DNA of 64,000 bases from contig NC_088654.1 in NCBI RefSeq assembly GCF_964019385.1, positions 24,822,941 to 24,886,940 of the forward strand. Direction: 5' to 3'. Both the position numbers and the translations under genes were made by a program. Of the stretch, positions 11,106 to 21,526 are shown one piece after another. How positions within the stretch are numbered: the stretch's first letter is position 1; the number at the start of each line of letters is the position of its first letter. This DNA is from Sycon ciliatum. Its lineage: Eukaryota > Porifera > Calcarea > Leucosolenida > Sycettidae. The notes under the pieces are model-generated. The model did no database searches. It saw nothing but the letters and a program-made list of their open reading frames with translations, and was not told the DNA's origin.

Positions 11106-12149
11106 CAGTAAAACCTGTGACTACCGACCACCCCTTGGTGCCAGCAAAAGCGGTCTTTAGTAGCAGGTGGTCTTTAGTTAGAGGTTTGCACCGTACGACC
11201 ATAATTATATGGATCCAATCATATGATATGTATATCAAAATGCAGCTAATACAATTCCCCAGGACTTGCGCAATGCCATTCTTAATTCAGGTCAAACAAC
11301 ACTTGGAGAGAAAGACGGAGAGATGGAGAGAGACAGAAAGAGAGAGAGAGAAGATTAATTTGTTTTGCAGACATCAAATTCAGCTGCTACTTCTGAAGCC
11401 AGGAGTCAAACGTTCCCTGTGGAAGTTTCGTTTTGCGCTGAGCTTCGAATTTGTTCATGCGATCAATCGTACCGACTATCCTTGTTGTGACTTCTTGATT
11501 GTTTGAACGCGATCCTTCAGCATCAGGACCTCGCGGTGCTGCTTTGTTTCTGGATTCCTTGACGCCATCGTTGATTCCTTTGTATGACTGGGGTGACAGA
11601 GCCGCTCAGTCTTCGTTTCTCCTCCGAGTAGTAACATGGAGCAGAGAGCGCTTTCGATGCGCTCTCCAAGACGTTTCCTATCATGTTTATCCTTGACAGC
11701 GCTTGAAATTCTGACAGGTGTAGTGCAGTCCACACGGACTCCACAGTCAAAATGGCCTGCGTTCATTTGTTCAGCTGTAGTACCGAAAGATTCCTTTCAG
11801 GTCCTTGGAAAATCAGCAAAATTTCAAGAAGGAACTTCGAGAAACATTTGATTTCCTACATCGCGGTCGCTAGCTACGGGTCAAAAATCGTCTTTGGGAC
11901 AAGAAAAGGCGGTCGCTGGTCGCGTTCAGCAGGTAGTCGCTAGTCACAGTGAATTTTGAATGTGAGACCGTCCGTGCCTGGCCAAGTGGTCTGTAGTACC
12001 AGGCTGGTCGCTAGTCACGGTGGTCTTTAGTTACAGGTTTTACTGTAGTACCAGGCTGGTCGCTAGTCACGGTGGTCTTTAGTTACAGGTTTTACTGTAG
12101 TACCAGGCTGGTCACTAGTCACGGTGGTCTTTAGTTACAGGTTTTACTG
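11106..12149 (-). mobile_element. pogo-like element (CAGTAAAACCTG ends)
   Basis: The left end CAGTAAAACCTGTGACTA is mirrored by TAGTTACAGGTTTTACTG at the right end, with TA on both outer sides, as in pogo/Tc1-mariner insertions. A transposase N-terminal fragment lies on the minus strand at 11476-11568. The right inverted repeat with its subterminal region is triplicated (11995-12150). The transposase catalytic core is absent. Confidence 0.75.
11476..11568 (-). pseudogene. pogo transposase N-terminal (HTH) fragment
   Basis: The minus strand encodes about 30 residues, beginning with Met and ending LMLKDRVQTIKKSQQG before a stop. This matches the start of the CENP-B/psq-type helix-turn-helix of Tigger/pogo transposases. 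The frame closes before the rest of the DNA-binding domain. It sits inside an element with pogo-type termini, which supports the call. Confidence 0.5.
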
Positions 12150-12150
12150 T
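11995..12150. repeat. 52-bp tandem repeat, 3 units
   Basis: Three consecutive 52-bp units start AGTACCAGGCTGGTC at 11995, 12047 and 12099 and end in the terminal inverted repeat TTTTACTGT. They are tandem copies of the right terminus of the pogo-like element. Confidence 0.9.
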
Positions 12151-12336
12151 ATGTGTACTGAAGCTGTGTGAGGAGTCTTTCAGGATTTTTTGAAACCATT
12201 AGTGGTACTAACTATTCACTGCCTACTGAAAACCGGATAATAGATTGAAAAAATTGAATCTTCTGCTAACACATTTAATTATTCTCCCTGCGTATGCTTA
12301 AACTTTTATTCTGTATGCCTCTTACTTTAGCTGATC

Positions 12337-12880
12337 ATGGAAGGTGGAACGTGCAGGAGTATTTACAGCACTGCTTTCAAACTGCGCCTAAAGCAAGTGA
12401 TGATTTTGCTTCTCCTCATCAACGTTGTTAAGCCAACAAGAGGGTCAGCATGGACTCACTCCCGGACTACGACAGAGTCGTACACCATTGTTCTTGGTGC
12501 AGGTATCATCGCAGCTACTACCAGTTGTCTTGCAAACAGTGAGACTGGAGGGGTCAGTGAAAAAACAACCAATCCACCAGTCAGTATGCCCGACAGTGCA
12601 CCAACCAGCCCTTCAACCAGCCCACCAACCAGCCCACAAACCAGCCCACCAACCAGCCCACCAACCAGCGCACCAACCAGCCCACCAACCAGCCCACCAA
12701 CCAGCCCACCAACCAGCCCACAAACCAGCCCACCAACCAGCCCACCAACCAGCGCACCAACCAGCCCACCAACCAGCCCACCAACCAGCCCACCAACCAG
12801 CCCACCAACCAGCCCACCAACCAGCCCACCAACCAGCCCACCAACCAGCCCACCAACCAGCCCACCAACCAGCCCACCAG
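12337..12880 (+). CDS. First coding exon: secreted mucin-like protein
   Basis: From the Met at 12337 the frame runs 181 codons and stops just after 12880, where CCACCAG|GTCAGT gives a good splice donor in phase 1. The N-terminus has basic residues and then the hydrophobic run [10 protein letters not shown], a likely signal peptide (a second Met, residue 22, could be the true start). After about 85 residues comes a Pro/Thr/Ser array of PTSP units, expected to be O-glycosylated and extended. A possible acceptor (TTACTTTAG) lies just upstream at about 12330, so a 5' UTR exon is likely. A phase-1 donor would join directly to the phase-1 CCP exons downstream, suggesting a secreted or membrane stalk protein. 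The exon structure is inference without transcripts. Confidence 0.5.
12598..12880 (+). repeat. 12-bp coding minisatellite (PTSP)n
   Basis: About 23 tandem units of CCAACCAGCCCA with rare variants (AAA, GCG codons) encode [12 protein letters not shown]. In other frames it gives HQPA and WWAG repeats, which are shadows. Confidence 0.95.
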
Positions 12881-13015
12881 GTCAGTGACTGCTCCAAAGC
12901 CGGGTCAGCCGGTTCAGCAACCCGGTGAGGGGGAGGGAGATACTTGGAATCGTTTGGAAAAAGAATACCGGGTCACTTGTGCCCGGTGGGGAGTCATGTT
13001 GAGTACTGTTTTTAA

Positions 13016-13726
13016 CTCTTTGCAGGCGGATGACGTGTATACACTTGCCTGAACCCTATGCCGGTTCTCTGATGACGTGTATACACGCGCTTCGGTTTGC
13101 GTCGTTTATCGTGGTGAATAGACCGGTGTACAAACTTTCTTTACTCTGTGTAAGAGCAGCTGATCTCCACAAACGACACACCGTTGGAAGGGTATTGAGC
13201 CCAGCTTTCCAAAAATATTCTGTTCTTTGCGATAGGATAGATATTGACAGAGGGGCAACAAAATGAACACGGAAATCACGGCATGGAGTGATCGCGAATT
13301 TTTTGTTCGTGACTATGCAGTTTGGAGAATGCCAGGGATTTCCCTTTTGCCCAGCGCATGCGTTATGGACATCGAAATAAGCACATGGATCTCAGCTTTG
13401 CAAAGCAGTTTGAATCATGAAAATCAGTTGAATTTGAGCAAGGATCCGAAAATGAATGTGTGACTGAGTTGTTGTTTTGTTCCGAGGTGTGGTGGGCCAG
13501 TTTGGAGAGGTCGTGAAATTGGCCCTGGTGGGGCTATGGAGCTGAGAACTTCCAGGATGGATATTCTTAGTTCTGATCTTTCCAACAAGCCCAGGATGAT
13601 GAAATTCCACCCAGGGGAGCTGAAATGAGAACATGTCGTCCTGATCAGTGCTCCCACGCTCCACCAGGAGAGTCCGTGCGCTGGAAAGCAAAGATTACTG
13701 GGGGAAACAGGCCAGCATGCAAAGGG
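13016..13726. mobile_element. piggyBac-type MITE, copy A
   Basis: It is flanked by TTAA at 13012-13015 and a mutated TTGA at 13727-13730. Inverted ends read CTCTTTGCAGGC on the left and GCATGCAAAGGG on the right. The interior aligns with copy B (15634-16320, opposite orientation) and copy C (53455-54070). No transposase motif is visible. TTAA targets and CCYTTTG-type ends are typical of piggyBac. Confidence 0.7.
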
Positions 13727-13730
13727 TTGA

Positions 13731-14280
13731 GGGTTGAAACGACTGACCTAAATTCCTTATCGACTAGATTCAATTCTATCGACTGACTATCGACTGGTTA
13801 TCAACTGACATTGCCATCATACATGAACACAAATACAGCAAATTTACGCATGTCTTTCATCGTAAGCAATTACGGAACTTGATAGGCGTGACATACCCCA
13901 ACATCATGTCCAATGAGCAGCTATATATTATAAAGATGCACTGAGGAGCCGATATCCGCAACCGTGGAGAATGCCCATTTGCGCATGCTTGGCCATGCTC
14001 TCCCTCTCCCGGATTATGCACCTGCGAGGCAAGCGATGCATAGATACATCACCATTGGCCAACGCGGAAGGAGATGTGTGGCCTCGAACCACACTGCCGA
14101 GTGTTCTGCACAGTGACGTGACTCACAGGAAGGCCCACAGCACGGCATGCATCATCCGCTGGACTGTGAATGGCATACGGCGGAGTTCAAATAGGCCCTC
14201 CGGAGTGATGAATGCTGTTTTATGCTGGTCTTTGCCCTCCACTGGCACCTGTCAGTAGCCCTACTGCAGTTCTTATGTGG
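13731..14280. other. No recognisable feature
   Basis: This spacer lies between a piggyBac-type MITE and a tRNA-derived sequence. No shared repeat or protein-like frame was seen. Confidence 0.4.
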
Positions 14281-14291
14281 AGAAGTATTGT

Positions 14292-14450
14292 GCCCGGGTA
14301 GCTCAGTCAGTAGAGCATGACACTCTTCATATTAATCGCAGGGTCATGGATTCGAGCCCCACGTGAATCGCCAAATGTCGTCCACTAAAAAAGGACAAGC
14401 TACAGTCCTCTTGCGCGACTGCGCCACACAATAAAAGGCCAACTTGTTTG
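14292..14450 (+). repeat. tRNA-Lys-derived sequence (SINE head or pseudogene)
   Basis: 14292-14373 follows the cloverleaf text of eukaryotic tRNA-Lys(CUU), with an A box (TAGCTCAGTCAGTAGAGC) and a B box (GATTCGAGCCC). About six extra bases sit in the anticodon loop and the anticodon stem has mismatches, so a functional tRNA is unlikely. The acceptor 3' strand has lost complementarity. The following 80 bp could be a SINE body. Confidence 0.55.
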
Positions 14451-14499
14451 CTTAGAGAGAATATTCTGATCTTGCTTTCATGAGACTAGGGCACAACTA

Positions 14500-14960
14500 A
14501 CATCGAAACAAGACGAGACAGGGGAATATATTATGAAGACATAAGGAAAAGTGCGGCGGTGGATACGAAATTGGTGCCCGAGCGTAATACAACTAGTCCC
14601 GAATGGGAAGTGAGGCCAAGACGGCAGACGACCAAATATAACTGAGACAAGACGGCAAACGGACGAATACAACGGGGACAAGACGAGAAAGTGCGCATCC
14701 AACGGGGACAAGATGCGACAGTGCGTATACGGAGGGGACAGAAGACGGTGCAGCCGCATGTACACAGCAGTCAAAGACAGCGCAGCAGGGTGTACCGCGG
14801 TTCAGCAGCATGTACAACAAAGATACACAAACGCAGCGGCAGGTACGACAAAAATACTTCAAGTACACAAATGCAGCAGCATGTGCGAAAAAGAGCTACA
14901 TGCGCAGCCGCATGTACAACGAAGAGCTACAAGCCCAGCCACATGTACAACACTAATGCG
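14500..14960. repeat. Degenerate short tandem repeats
   Basis: Recurrent GGGGACAAGA/GACAAGACG words at about 32-bp spacing occupy 14500-14760, followed by ATGTACAACA/GCAGC words up to 14960. The units are too diverged to define a clean consensus. Confidence 0.4.
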
Positions 14961-15067
14961 CAATAGCATCATCCTCCCATTCAATAGAACTCCTTGTTGA
15001 TGCTGCCTTCAAAGTTCAATGCATTGCAACTCACTTGGTTTGTTGACGTGGACCTATTGCATTATAG

Positions 15068-15252
15068 GAGATTGTGAGCAGTCACCACACACAACTCATG
15101 GTGCCTATCTGATTGCTGGTCCTACGACAGAAGGCAGTAGTGAGATGATAGTGTGCTCCAAGGGTAATGACATTAATCCTAACCTTGAAACTCCCAACAT
15201 CAAATGTCAATCCAATGGTAACTGGACTGTACCCGGTGTAACGCCTAGTCTA
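15068..15252 (+). pseudogene. Sushi/CCP domain exon, 3' end disrupted
   Basis: After the acceptor ...ATTATAG the frame reads GDCEQSPHTTHGAYL and continues to NGNWTVPGVTP with three of the four CCP cysteines and the conserved W. The expected final Cys and splice donor are missing: the text changes to CTAAGGCTGCGGTCACACCG, which looks like the start of an inserted repeat. The entry phase is 1, as in the other CCP exons. CCP modules mediate protein-protein contacts in secreted and cell-surface proteins. Confidence 0.65.
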
Positions 15253-15629
15253 AGGCTGCGGTCACACCGAAACCAGCCCCCTTCGGGCTTGTTATCACTG
15301 GCGCTCAGCTGGCTTGCGTGTTCCCTGCCGACCGGTCACAACAGATCTTGAGTGGAAAGATCTGTTGGGTCTTTTGCATCTGCGACTGGCTACTGAGTGT
15401 TGTGATCAGCAATGTTACCATGGGAGAAAATACGAGCGCAAGGATCTGTTGGGTCGTGTTGTGCCGTGCCGGTGCGAGAACCCTAAGTGCATGGCAAAAT
15501 AGAACTGTTTCATCCACAATGCAGAATGTCTTGCGGTACATGGCATTGATGACTGAACATCTCGCCAGCTCGCCCAAATGGGGATCATGCCCAAACGGAG
15601 GAACAAGACACTCTGAACATGCAGTCTTC
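15253..15629. other. Unassigned insert after broken CCP exon
   Basis: The segment begins GGCTGCGGTCACACCG and contains two copies of GATCTGTTGGGTC about 85 bp apart. It probably derives from a transposon, but I cannot define its right end. Confidence 0.3.
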
Positions 15630-15633
15630 TTAA

Positions 15634-16320
15634 CCCTTTGCATGCTGAGCCCCTTTTCTCCAATCCACTGGCTTTCCAGCGCACTGACTCTCTTGGTGGA
15701 GTATGCACTCACAGCTCGGAACGAAATTTATTCTCATTTCACTCCACCTTGATGGATTTTCATCGTCCTGGGCTCGTTGGAAAGGTCAGGACCAAGCGAA
15801 TCCATCCTGGCAGCTCTTAGCTCCATAGACACATCAGGGCCACTTCCACGTCCTCTCCAAACTACTCCACCGTGCCTCGGAACGGCACCACGACTCAATT
15901 TCACATTCTTGTTCGGCTTCTTGCCCAAATTCAACAGATTTTCACAATTCAAACTGCGCGGCAAAGCTCAGATCCAAGCGCTTCATTTGATGTCCATCAC
16001 GCATGCGCCGTGCCAAAGGGAAATCCCCTGGCACGCTCCTCAACAAAAAGAATTCATGAACAAAAAATTCGAGTTCACTCTGGGCCGTGATGTCCGTGTT
16101 CATCTTCTCGCCACTCAATGAATTCGTATCCTATCGCGAAGAACTTTATATCCCCGGAAAGATGACGCCAAGACCTTTCCAACGGTGTATTGATTATCGC
16201 GGTGCGTTCATGTTTGACGAAGTTACGAAAGTTTGTACACTGGTCTATGCACTGCGATATATCGCGCGAATCTTTTTGCGAGTTAACTTGTACGTAGTGG
16301 ATCAGGTCATGCATAAAGTG
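15634..16320. mobile_element. piggyBac-type MITE, copy B (truncated right)
   Basis: The left end is TTAA (15630-15633) followed by CCCTTTGCATGCTGAG. The interior is the reverse complement of copies A and C. The text at about 15722-15745 (AATTTATTCTCATTTCAC) is continuous here, whereas in copy C it is split by Ngaro element 2, so this is a paralogous empty site. Confidence 0.7.
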
Positions 16321-16344
16321 TCACGTTCAAAAACTAGCTCGATC

Positions 16345-16400
16345 GCGAGTGAGGTTGCCCCTGTGCTCGAACCCAGTATAATAAGGGGATCGGTCTATTG
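16345..16400. repeat. Short dispersed repeat
   Basis: About 50 bp ending AGGGGATCGGTCTATTGA recurs in reverse complement at 47586-47640, where it interrupts a CCP exon. Confidence 0.55.
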
Positions 16401-16677
16401 AAACGCCATCTGTCGCCGAGATATTATATTTACAGTCCACATGAAGATGACAACAAAGTGATGTTGCCAACTCACAAACGCTCCTTATTCAGTTTCAGTG
16501 ACTCACTCCGATAAGCACATTTCTAGGCAAATCTTTGGTGCTATTTTGAGTTTGTGCTGGATTGTTGACCCATGATCCATTTTGTTCCCAAGCTCTTCAA
16601 AGTCATGTCACTAGGGAAATGTGTAATCCTGCCACTTATTTCTGAATTTGTGTAAATCTATCCTACTGGACACACAG

Positions 16678-16837
16678 TGGACTGTGGAGCACCACCAACT
16701 AATATTCCTGGTGGTAAATTTCCATCTGGAAGTCTAACAACAGCTGGTACGACCCTCACGATAAAGTGTACTGATGGATATACACCTCAAACTGGCAAAT
16801 GGCAAATGGACACCTACACTTCATATACCTTGCATTC
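16678..16837 (+). pseudogene. Sushi/CCP exon with internal deletion
   Basis: An acceptor (CACACAG) leads into VDCGAPPTNIPGG and IKCTDGYTPQ, clearly a CCP module, and the 3' end reads PCIR|GTGAGT in another frame. The exon is 160 bp, against 174-192 bp for the intact ones. It has lost the segment with the third Cys and is frameshifted around a duplicated TGGCAAA. It is a decayed duplicate of the neighbouring CCP exons. Confidence 0.7.
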
Positions 16838-16858
16838 GTGAGTATTTATAAAGTTTTA

Positions 16859-17600
16859 ATTCCCGTAGCTATGCAGAAGACGTTACTTCAGTAACGTCTG
16901 GCGCTAGCCAGGGTCCATACAGCTTTAATTTGGTGTTTGTTTGTTTGTGTGTTTGTGTCACGCCTGGCGCTATCCCGTGTCTGTCCCGTACCGTACCATC
17001 AAACGCACCTGGCCACATACAGCTGGCCGCACTATTCAAATAGGGCTTTCAAACGCAAGATCATAACGTGAAGCAACTTGGAAGAATGAGTATGAATGCG
17101 AAGTGTATGGGGGAATGCATGTAGGGCGATAGTGCGGGTTCGAATTCCAGGTAATGCCTGAAAAAAAGTAGGAAAATTGAAAATTTATAACATCCCTATT
17201 CTTTTTTTCCCGTCAACAAGGCGGTAGATGGTGTCGTATTACCCTCGACCGTACCTGTCCCGTACCTGTTCCGTACCTGTCCCGTACCTGTCCCGTACCT
17301 CTCCCGTACATGTCCCGTACCGTACCGTACAATCAAAGACGGCTGGCCAGAATGCATATTCAAAATAGGGCTTTCAAATACAAGATCATAACGTGAAGCA
17401 ACTTGGAAGAATTAGTATGTATGCGAAGTGTATCGGGGGATGCATGCAGGGCGATAGTGCAGGTTCGCATCCCAGGTTATGTCAAAAAACAAAGAGTAGA
17501 AATTTATAAGAATATATAACACCCATTCCCTATGCTTTTTTTTCCTAGGTCATCAAGGCAAAAAAGCATAGCGTAGGGCCCTGAGCTTCCAAGCTCTCTC
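16859..17600. mobile_element. 0.7-kb repeat R, copy 1
   Basis: One end carries the 22-bp palindrome AGACGTTACT-TC-AGTAACGTCT and the other the palindrome GAGCTTGGAAGCTC. The interior holds two direct copies of a 160-bp module with a tRNA-like B box (GGTTCGAATTCC and GGTTCGCATCCC) around 17130 and 17455. Other copies are at 26602-27288 and 61465-62642. It is noncoding and the class is unresolved. Confidence 0.75.
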
Positions 17601-17644
17601 GTCACAGATACACGATAATTGAATGATATATAAAAATAATAATA

Positions 17645-17880
17645 AAAATTTGAAACTCGGATGTTGAGCCATAAATAAATGGAAGGCTGTCGGTTAGCGC
17701 TACGGAGATGTGTTGAAGCCAGGTGTCAGGACGTCGAATGTTTCAGTACTCTGTCAGTTTTGTGCCTAGTTATTGCACTTTCTGACTGTATATCATGTTA
17801 CAGTGATGGAGAGTTACTCTTAACTCGTATCCATATGTCTTTTTTCTCTTCCACAATAATATAAATAAAAATAATAATAA
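17645..17880 (+). repeat. (AAT)n-tailed element E, partial
   Basis: This contains the start ACTCGGATGTTGAGCCATAA and the terminal 190 bp of element E (compare 33590-33762), ending in an AAT-rich tail. No protein was recognised. The element looks like the 3' end of a retrotransposed RNA. Confidence 0.65.
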
Positions 17881-18177
17881 TAATAATAGTACAGTGGAGA
17901 TTGGATATAGCGACACTCATTCGGGAGAAAGCAAAATGTCGCTATATTCGATCTGTCACTAAACCCGATCTTCACATTTAGTATGCAATATGTATATCAA
18001 AATGACAGAAATGTATTGTAGATATACATGTACATGTGGATAACAGATGTGTATGACTGTACGTATATCTTGCATGCATTGTACAAGGACGGTAAAGTCG
18101 CCCTGCACTGTGGCTACAACGTACACTGACACATGATTGAGTGACCCGGAGGTCCGGGCAAGTGGCACAACCATGTA

Positions 18178-20556
18178 CAGTGCGGATCGGCTATAGGGTT
18201 GTCGGCTATTGTAATATACCTCTTATAGTGATTGTATTCTCAAATTCATTTTCGTAAACCACCCCAATCTATACATATCGGATCGGCTATAGTAATAATC
18301 GGCTATAGTAATATATCGGCTATAATGATACGATTTCTTTGTCAAAATGATTTTATTGCATACATTTTTCATCGGCTAAAGTGATGATCATAAAAAATTA
18401 TACATCGTACATGGCGCGGCAGTCAGGAGGCGCTGGTACGACTATGATATCCCTCGGAGGAAATTCGAAATGCAGGGGCGTCACAGGGTGGTCGAGAGTG
18501 GTACGACGGGGGGTGCGGGGTGTCCCCCGGAGAAAAAATTCGGATTTTTCGGCCAACAGGGCACGTTTTAGCACTCTAGACAGAGAGCTGAGACCGAGTC
18601 TCGACTGCTAGACTAGACTAGACCAGACTAGACTAGACTAGACTGAAGTAAAAGAGAGAATGAGAGCTTCTTTTATAGGCTGCTTCAGAGATATATGGCG
18701 TGATCATTGCGAGGTAATTCGAGGAAATAGCAGAACAAGTCAAACCGGAATGTGCTCAGCCAGTCAGCAGAAATGCAGAATATACGTACGGTGATCATTC
18801 GAGAAGAAAGAGAAAGAAAGACATCGAGAGAAGAAAGACCAAATTGGGACGTGGAGAGCCCGCTCACCCACGTCAGAGTACAATGTGAGTATATGAGGGT
18901 CACGTTGGGGAGCCCGCTCACCCAACGTGCCATAGTTCAGTGGCTTCTTATGGTAAGTTCTGCTGCATTCTTGGTCTTGCTTGCTTGATACTCTGACCTC
19001 TCGTGCGGTCACTGCGGTGACGGTTTTGGTTCTTGCACACGTCTTGGCTCTGCACTCTTTGCACTTAGCTCGGTTGGTTAGTCTTGGCTCTTTGGACAAA
19101 GGACCGAGGCATCGTGGAAACCTGTAGAACGTCGTAGTGACGTGGTTTTGCACAAAGCTTGGAGTCGCATTTCCAGGAAGTGAAGCACTTCCAGGAAACG
19201 TACAACGCGAGAACCTACCTGACCAGGTTCCGGCCTTGGATCACATGACGTGTCATGCCAAGAAGGCATGTCACCTACGTGGGAAAGCGCGTGTCGCTCA
19301 ACCTACACGCTAAGCACTGGGACTAGACACTGGCCAAACCACGTTGTACTAAAAGGGCGTGACAGCTCAGCACAGAGCTGCTCACTACGTAGATCCTGCT
19401 GTCACAGGACTATCAGGCAGCAGTTGTCTTATCCTGGGACGTGACAGATGTGATGCATTTTCGCATCAGCTTGCAGTAGATCGTCAGGAGCCAGAGGTAC
19501 TAGGTAGGTGTCGTTGTGGAAAGAATGTTGTAGCTGACAAGTGACATGCTTGTAGTGTCTCTTGACCGTGCTGATCGCCATTGTAACATGGCAGATCTTG
19601 GAAAATTTTAGTTCTGGACCCAGTGATCGCCGCCAGCACTGTTTCCGTCAAGTTTGCAGCGAATGTGTCCGTGAGAAATCCATCATCTGGTTGTCTCTAC
19701 CCGTGACTCCAACGGCCTATCGCAATGGATAGCCGCCTGGAGTCTTGGGGTGCTAGCTGCTAGGCATCAAGTCTGAACCAAATAATTGTATGCTCCTTGA
19801 AATGAAAGTTGTGATGTTTTGTACAAGTCCGGAGATCCTTGAATTTTTTTATTGCTTTTTTGGATGAATTGGGTGGACCATCCTGGACGAAAAGTGGTAC
19901 GACCATGGTCGTAGTGGTCGTACCGTGCGTGACGCCCCTGCATTTTTTGGCGTTGGCTGTGCTTGTTGTTCCGGGGCATCCTCGAGCGAGAGCGGAGGCA
20001 GCAATGAGTACTAGCACTGAAGTGCTACCGTCGTCTCCGCTGAGATGTTGGAGAAGGCATTCAGGTAACAGCGAAGACGATCAGGGACACGGAGAAGCTT
20101 CTCCGTGACATACAACATCACGCGTCGATCGACCTGCCACTTGGTATGGTTTCAGCGGTGATGAGTCGAGCGATGGCGACGCAGACTGAGACTCTACTGA
20201 GTCTACTCCCACTAATCGATCCTGTACTCTGTAGATATTGTTGATATGTCGATTGAATGTGTTGAAGTGTTTCTCTTCCAAAAGAACACATTTGTTGAGC
20301 ACAACAACTCCTTGCAAACTCATGTCAAAAAGTCACGAAGTTTTTTTTTCCGCAGGAAGTAGCTCTGCACTGCGCGTACTGCACAGTCACATGCACAGCA
20401 CGCTTCTGCACGCTTCTGCACGCTGCACTGGTTCGAATGACACCATACACGCATGTGTCAGGCATACCTAAGTATGCAGATCGCCTGTAGTAATATATCG
20501 CCTATAGTGATATTTTCACGAAAATCAAACACCAACGCTATAGCCGATCCGTACTG
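18178..20556. mobile_element. pogo-type element, second level of nest
   Basis: The ends CAGTGCGGATCGGCTATAG and CTATAGCCGATCCGTACTG are inverted repeats with one mismatch, flanked by TA on both sides. Subterminal copies of ATCGGCTATAGT recur near both ends. Right of the nested hAT element (20010-20345) are frames rich in Ser/Asp that may be a transposase C-terminal relic, but no DDE motif is visible. Confidence 0.75.
18473..19940. mobile_element. hAT-like element, innermost level of nest
   Basis: The left end CAGGGGCGTCAC matches the right end GTGACGCCCCTG as a 12-bp inverted repeat. A GGTACGACCATGGTCGTA palindrome lies near the right end, as in the shorter hAT MITEs of this window. The 1.47-kb interior includes an (AGACT)n tract at about 18605-18645 and two copies of GGGAGCCCGCTCACCCA-like text near 18855 and 18907. 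No hAT transposase frame is recognisable. Confidence 0.65.
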
Positions 20557-20805
20557 TACCATGTTCCAGACATGCCAGTCTGTCTGATACACGAGGAAAG
20601 TCGTTATATCCAATGTATTTTCACTGTTTTTCAGGTCTTCGGGTACCAAAAAAGTGTCAGTAAATTTGATCTGTCGTTAATTTCAAGGTCGTTATACCCG
20701 GTTTATAATGTACAGAAAGGACTTGCTAAACGCCTTGGGCAACAGAATTGTGTCGCTAAACTCGATTTGTCGTTATACCCAAGGTCGTTATATCCAATCT
20801 CCACT

Positions 20806-20846
<41 letters not shown>

Positions 20847-20902
20847 TTGGAAAGGATGGGAGAACTTCAAATTCAAACTGATCCTTTGAATAATAATAAT
20901 AA

Positions 20903-21301
20903 TAATTTGAAACTCGGGTATTGAGCCAATAATAAAAGTAGAAAGGAAAAGGACATATGGAAACGAGTTAAGAGTAACTCTCCACCACTGTAACTAGATA
21001 CTATATACAGTCAGAAAGTGCAACAACTAGGCACAAAACTGACAGAGTACTGAGACGTCCTGACACCTAGCTTCAACACATCTCCGTAGCGCTAACCGAC
21101 AGCCTTCCAACTTGGAAGGTTCAAGGTTATGGAAAGACCAAAGAGGGGAAGGCAAGCGCAACGAAAACGAGCACAAGCTACAGTCCCAACGGAACAAAGA
21201 ATGTCGATTGTCACTGGACGATGACGAGACCAGTAGGCGATTTGACAAAGCGGTCTAACTACAATTCTCTTTGGTCTTTCCATAACCTTGAACCTTCCAA
21301 G
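20903..21301 (-). repeat. (AAT)n-tailed element E with snap-back end
   Basis: This is a reverse-strand copy of element E (compare 32885-33272). Its far end (21269-21301) is the reverse complement of its own internal segment 21109-21143, so the copy folds back on itself with arms of about 33 bp. It is noncoding. Confidence 0.7.
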
Positions 21302-21503
21302 TTATATCCGATGTATTTTCACTGTTTTTCAGGTCTTCGGGTACCAAAAAAGTGTCAGTAAATTTGATCTGTTGTTAATTTCAAGGTCGTTATACCCGGT
21401 TTATAATGTACAGAAAGGACTTGCTAAACGCCTTGGGCAACAGAATTGTGTCGCGAAACTCGATTTGTCGTTATACCCAAGGTCGTTATATCCAATCTCC
21501 ACT
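21302..21503. repeat. Duplicate of pogo shell right end
   Basis: This matches 20610-20806 almost exactly, including the terminal CCAATCTCCACTG followed by TA and AAT repeats. The left end is truncated at the junction with element E. Confidence 0.8.
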
Positions 21504-21526
21504 GTAATAATAATAATAATAATAAT

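Larger units (their letters stand above)
17892..20806. mobile_element. pogo-type element, outer shell of nest
   Basis: The termini are CAGTGGAGATTGGATATA at 17892 and its reverse complement ending at 20806, each flanked by TA and then by AAT repeats. The shell is split by another pogo-type element (18178-20556), which contains a hAT-like element (18473-19940). The shell sequence is noncoding. Its right 200 bp is duplicated at 21302-21503. Confidence 0.75.

Noticed and set aside
12581-12928. WWAG/LVGW and HQPA repeat proteins over the PTSP array
   Set aside because: Shadow frames of the 12-bp coding repeat; only the PTSP frame has a signal peptide and a compatible splice donor.
14292-14373. 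Functional tRNA-Lys gene
   Set aside because: Extra bases in the anticodon loop, mispaired anticodon stem and lost acceptor pairing; more likely SINE-derived.
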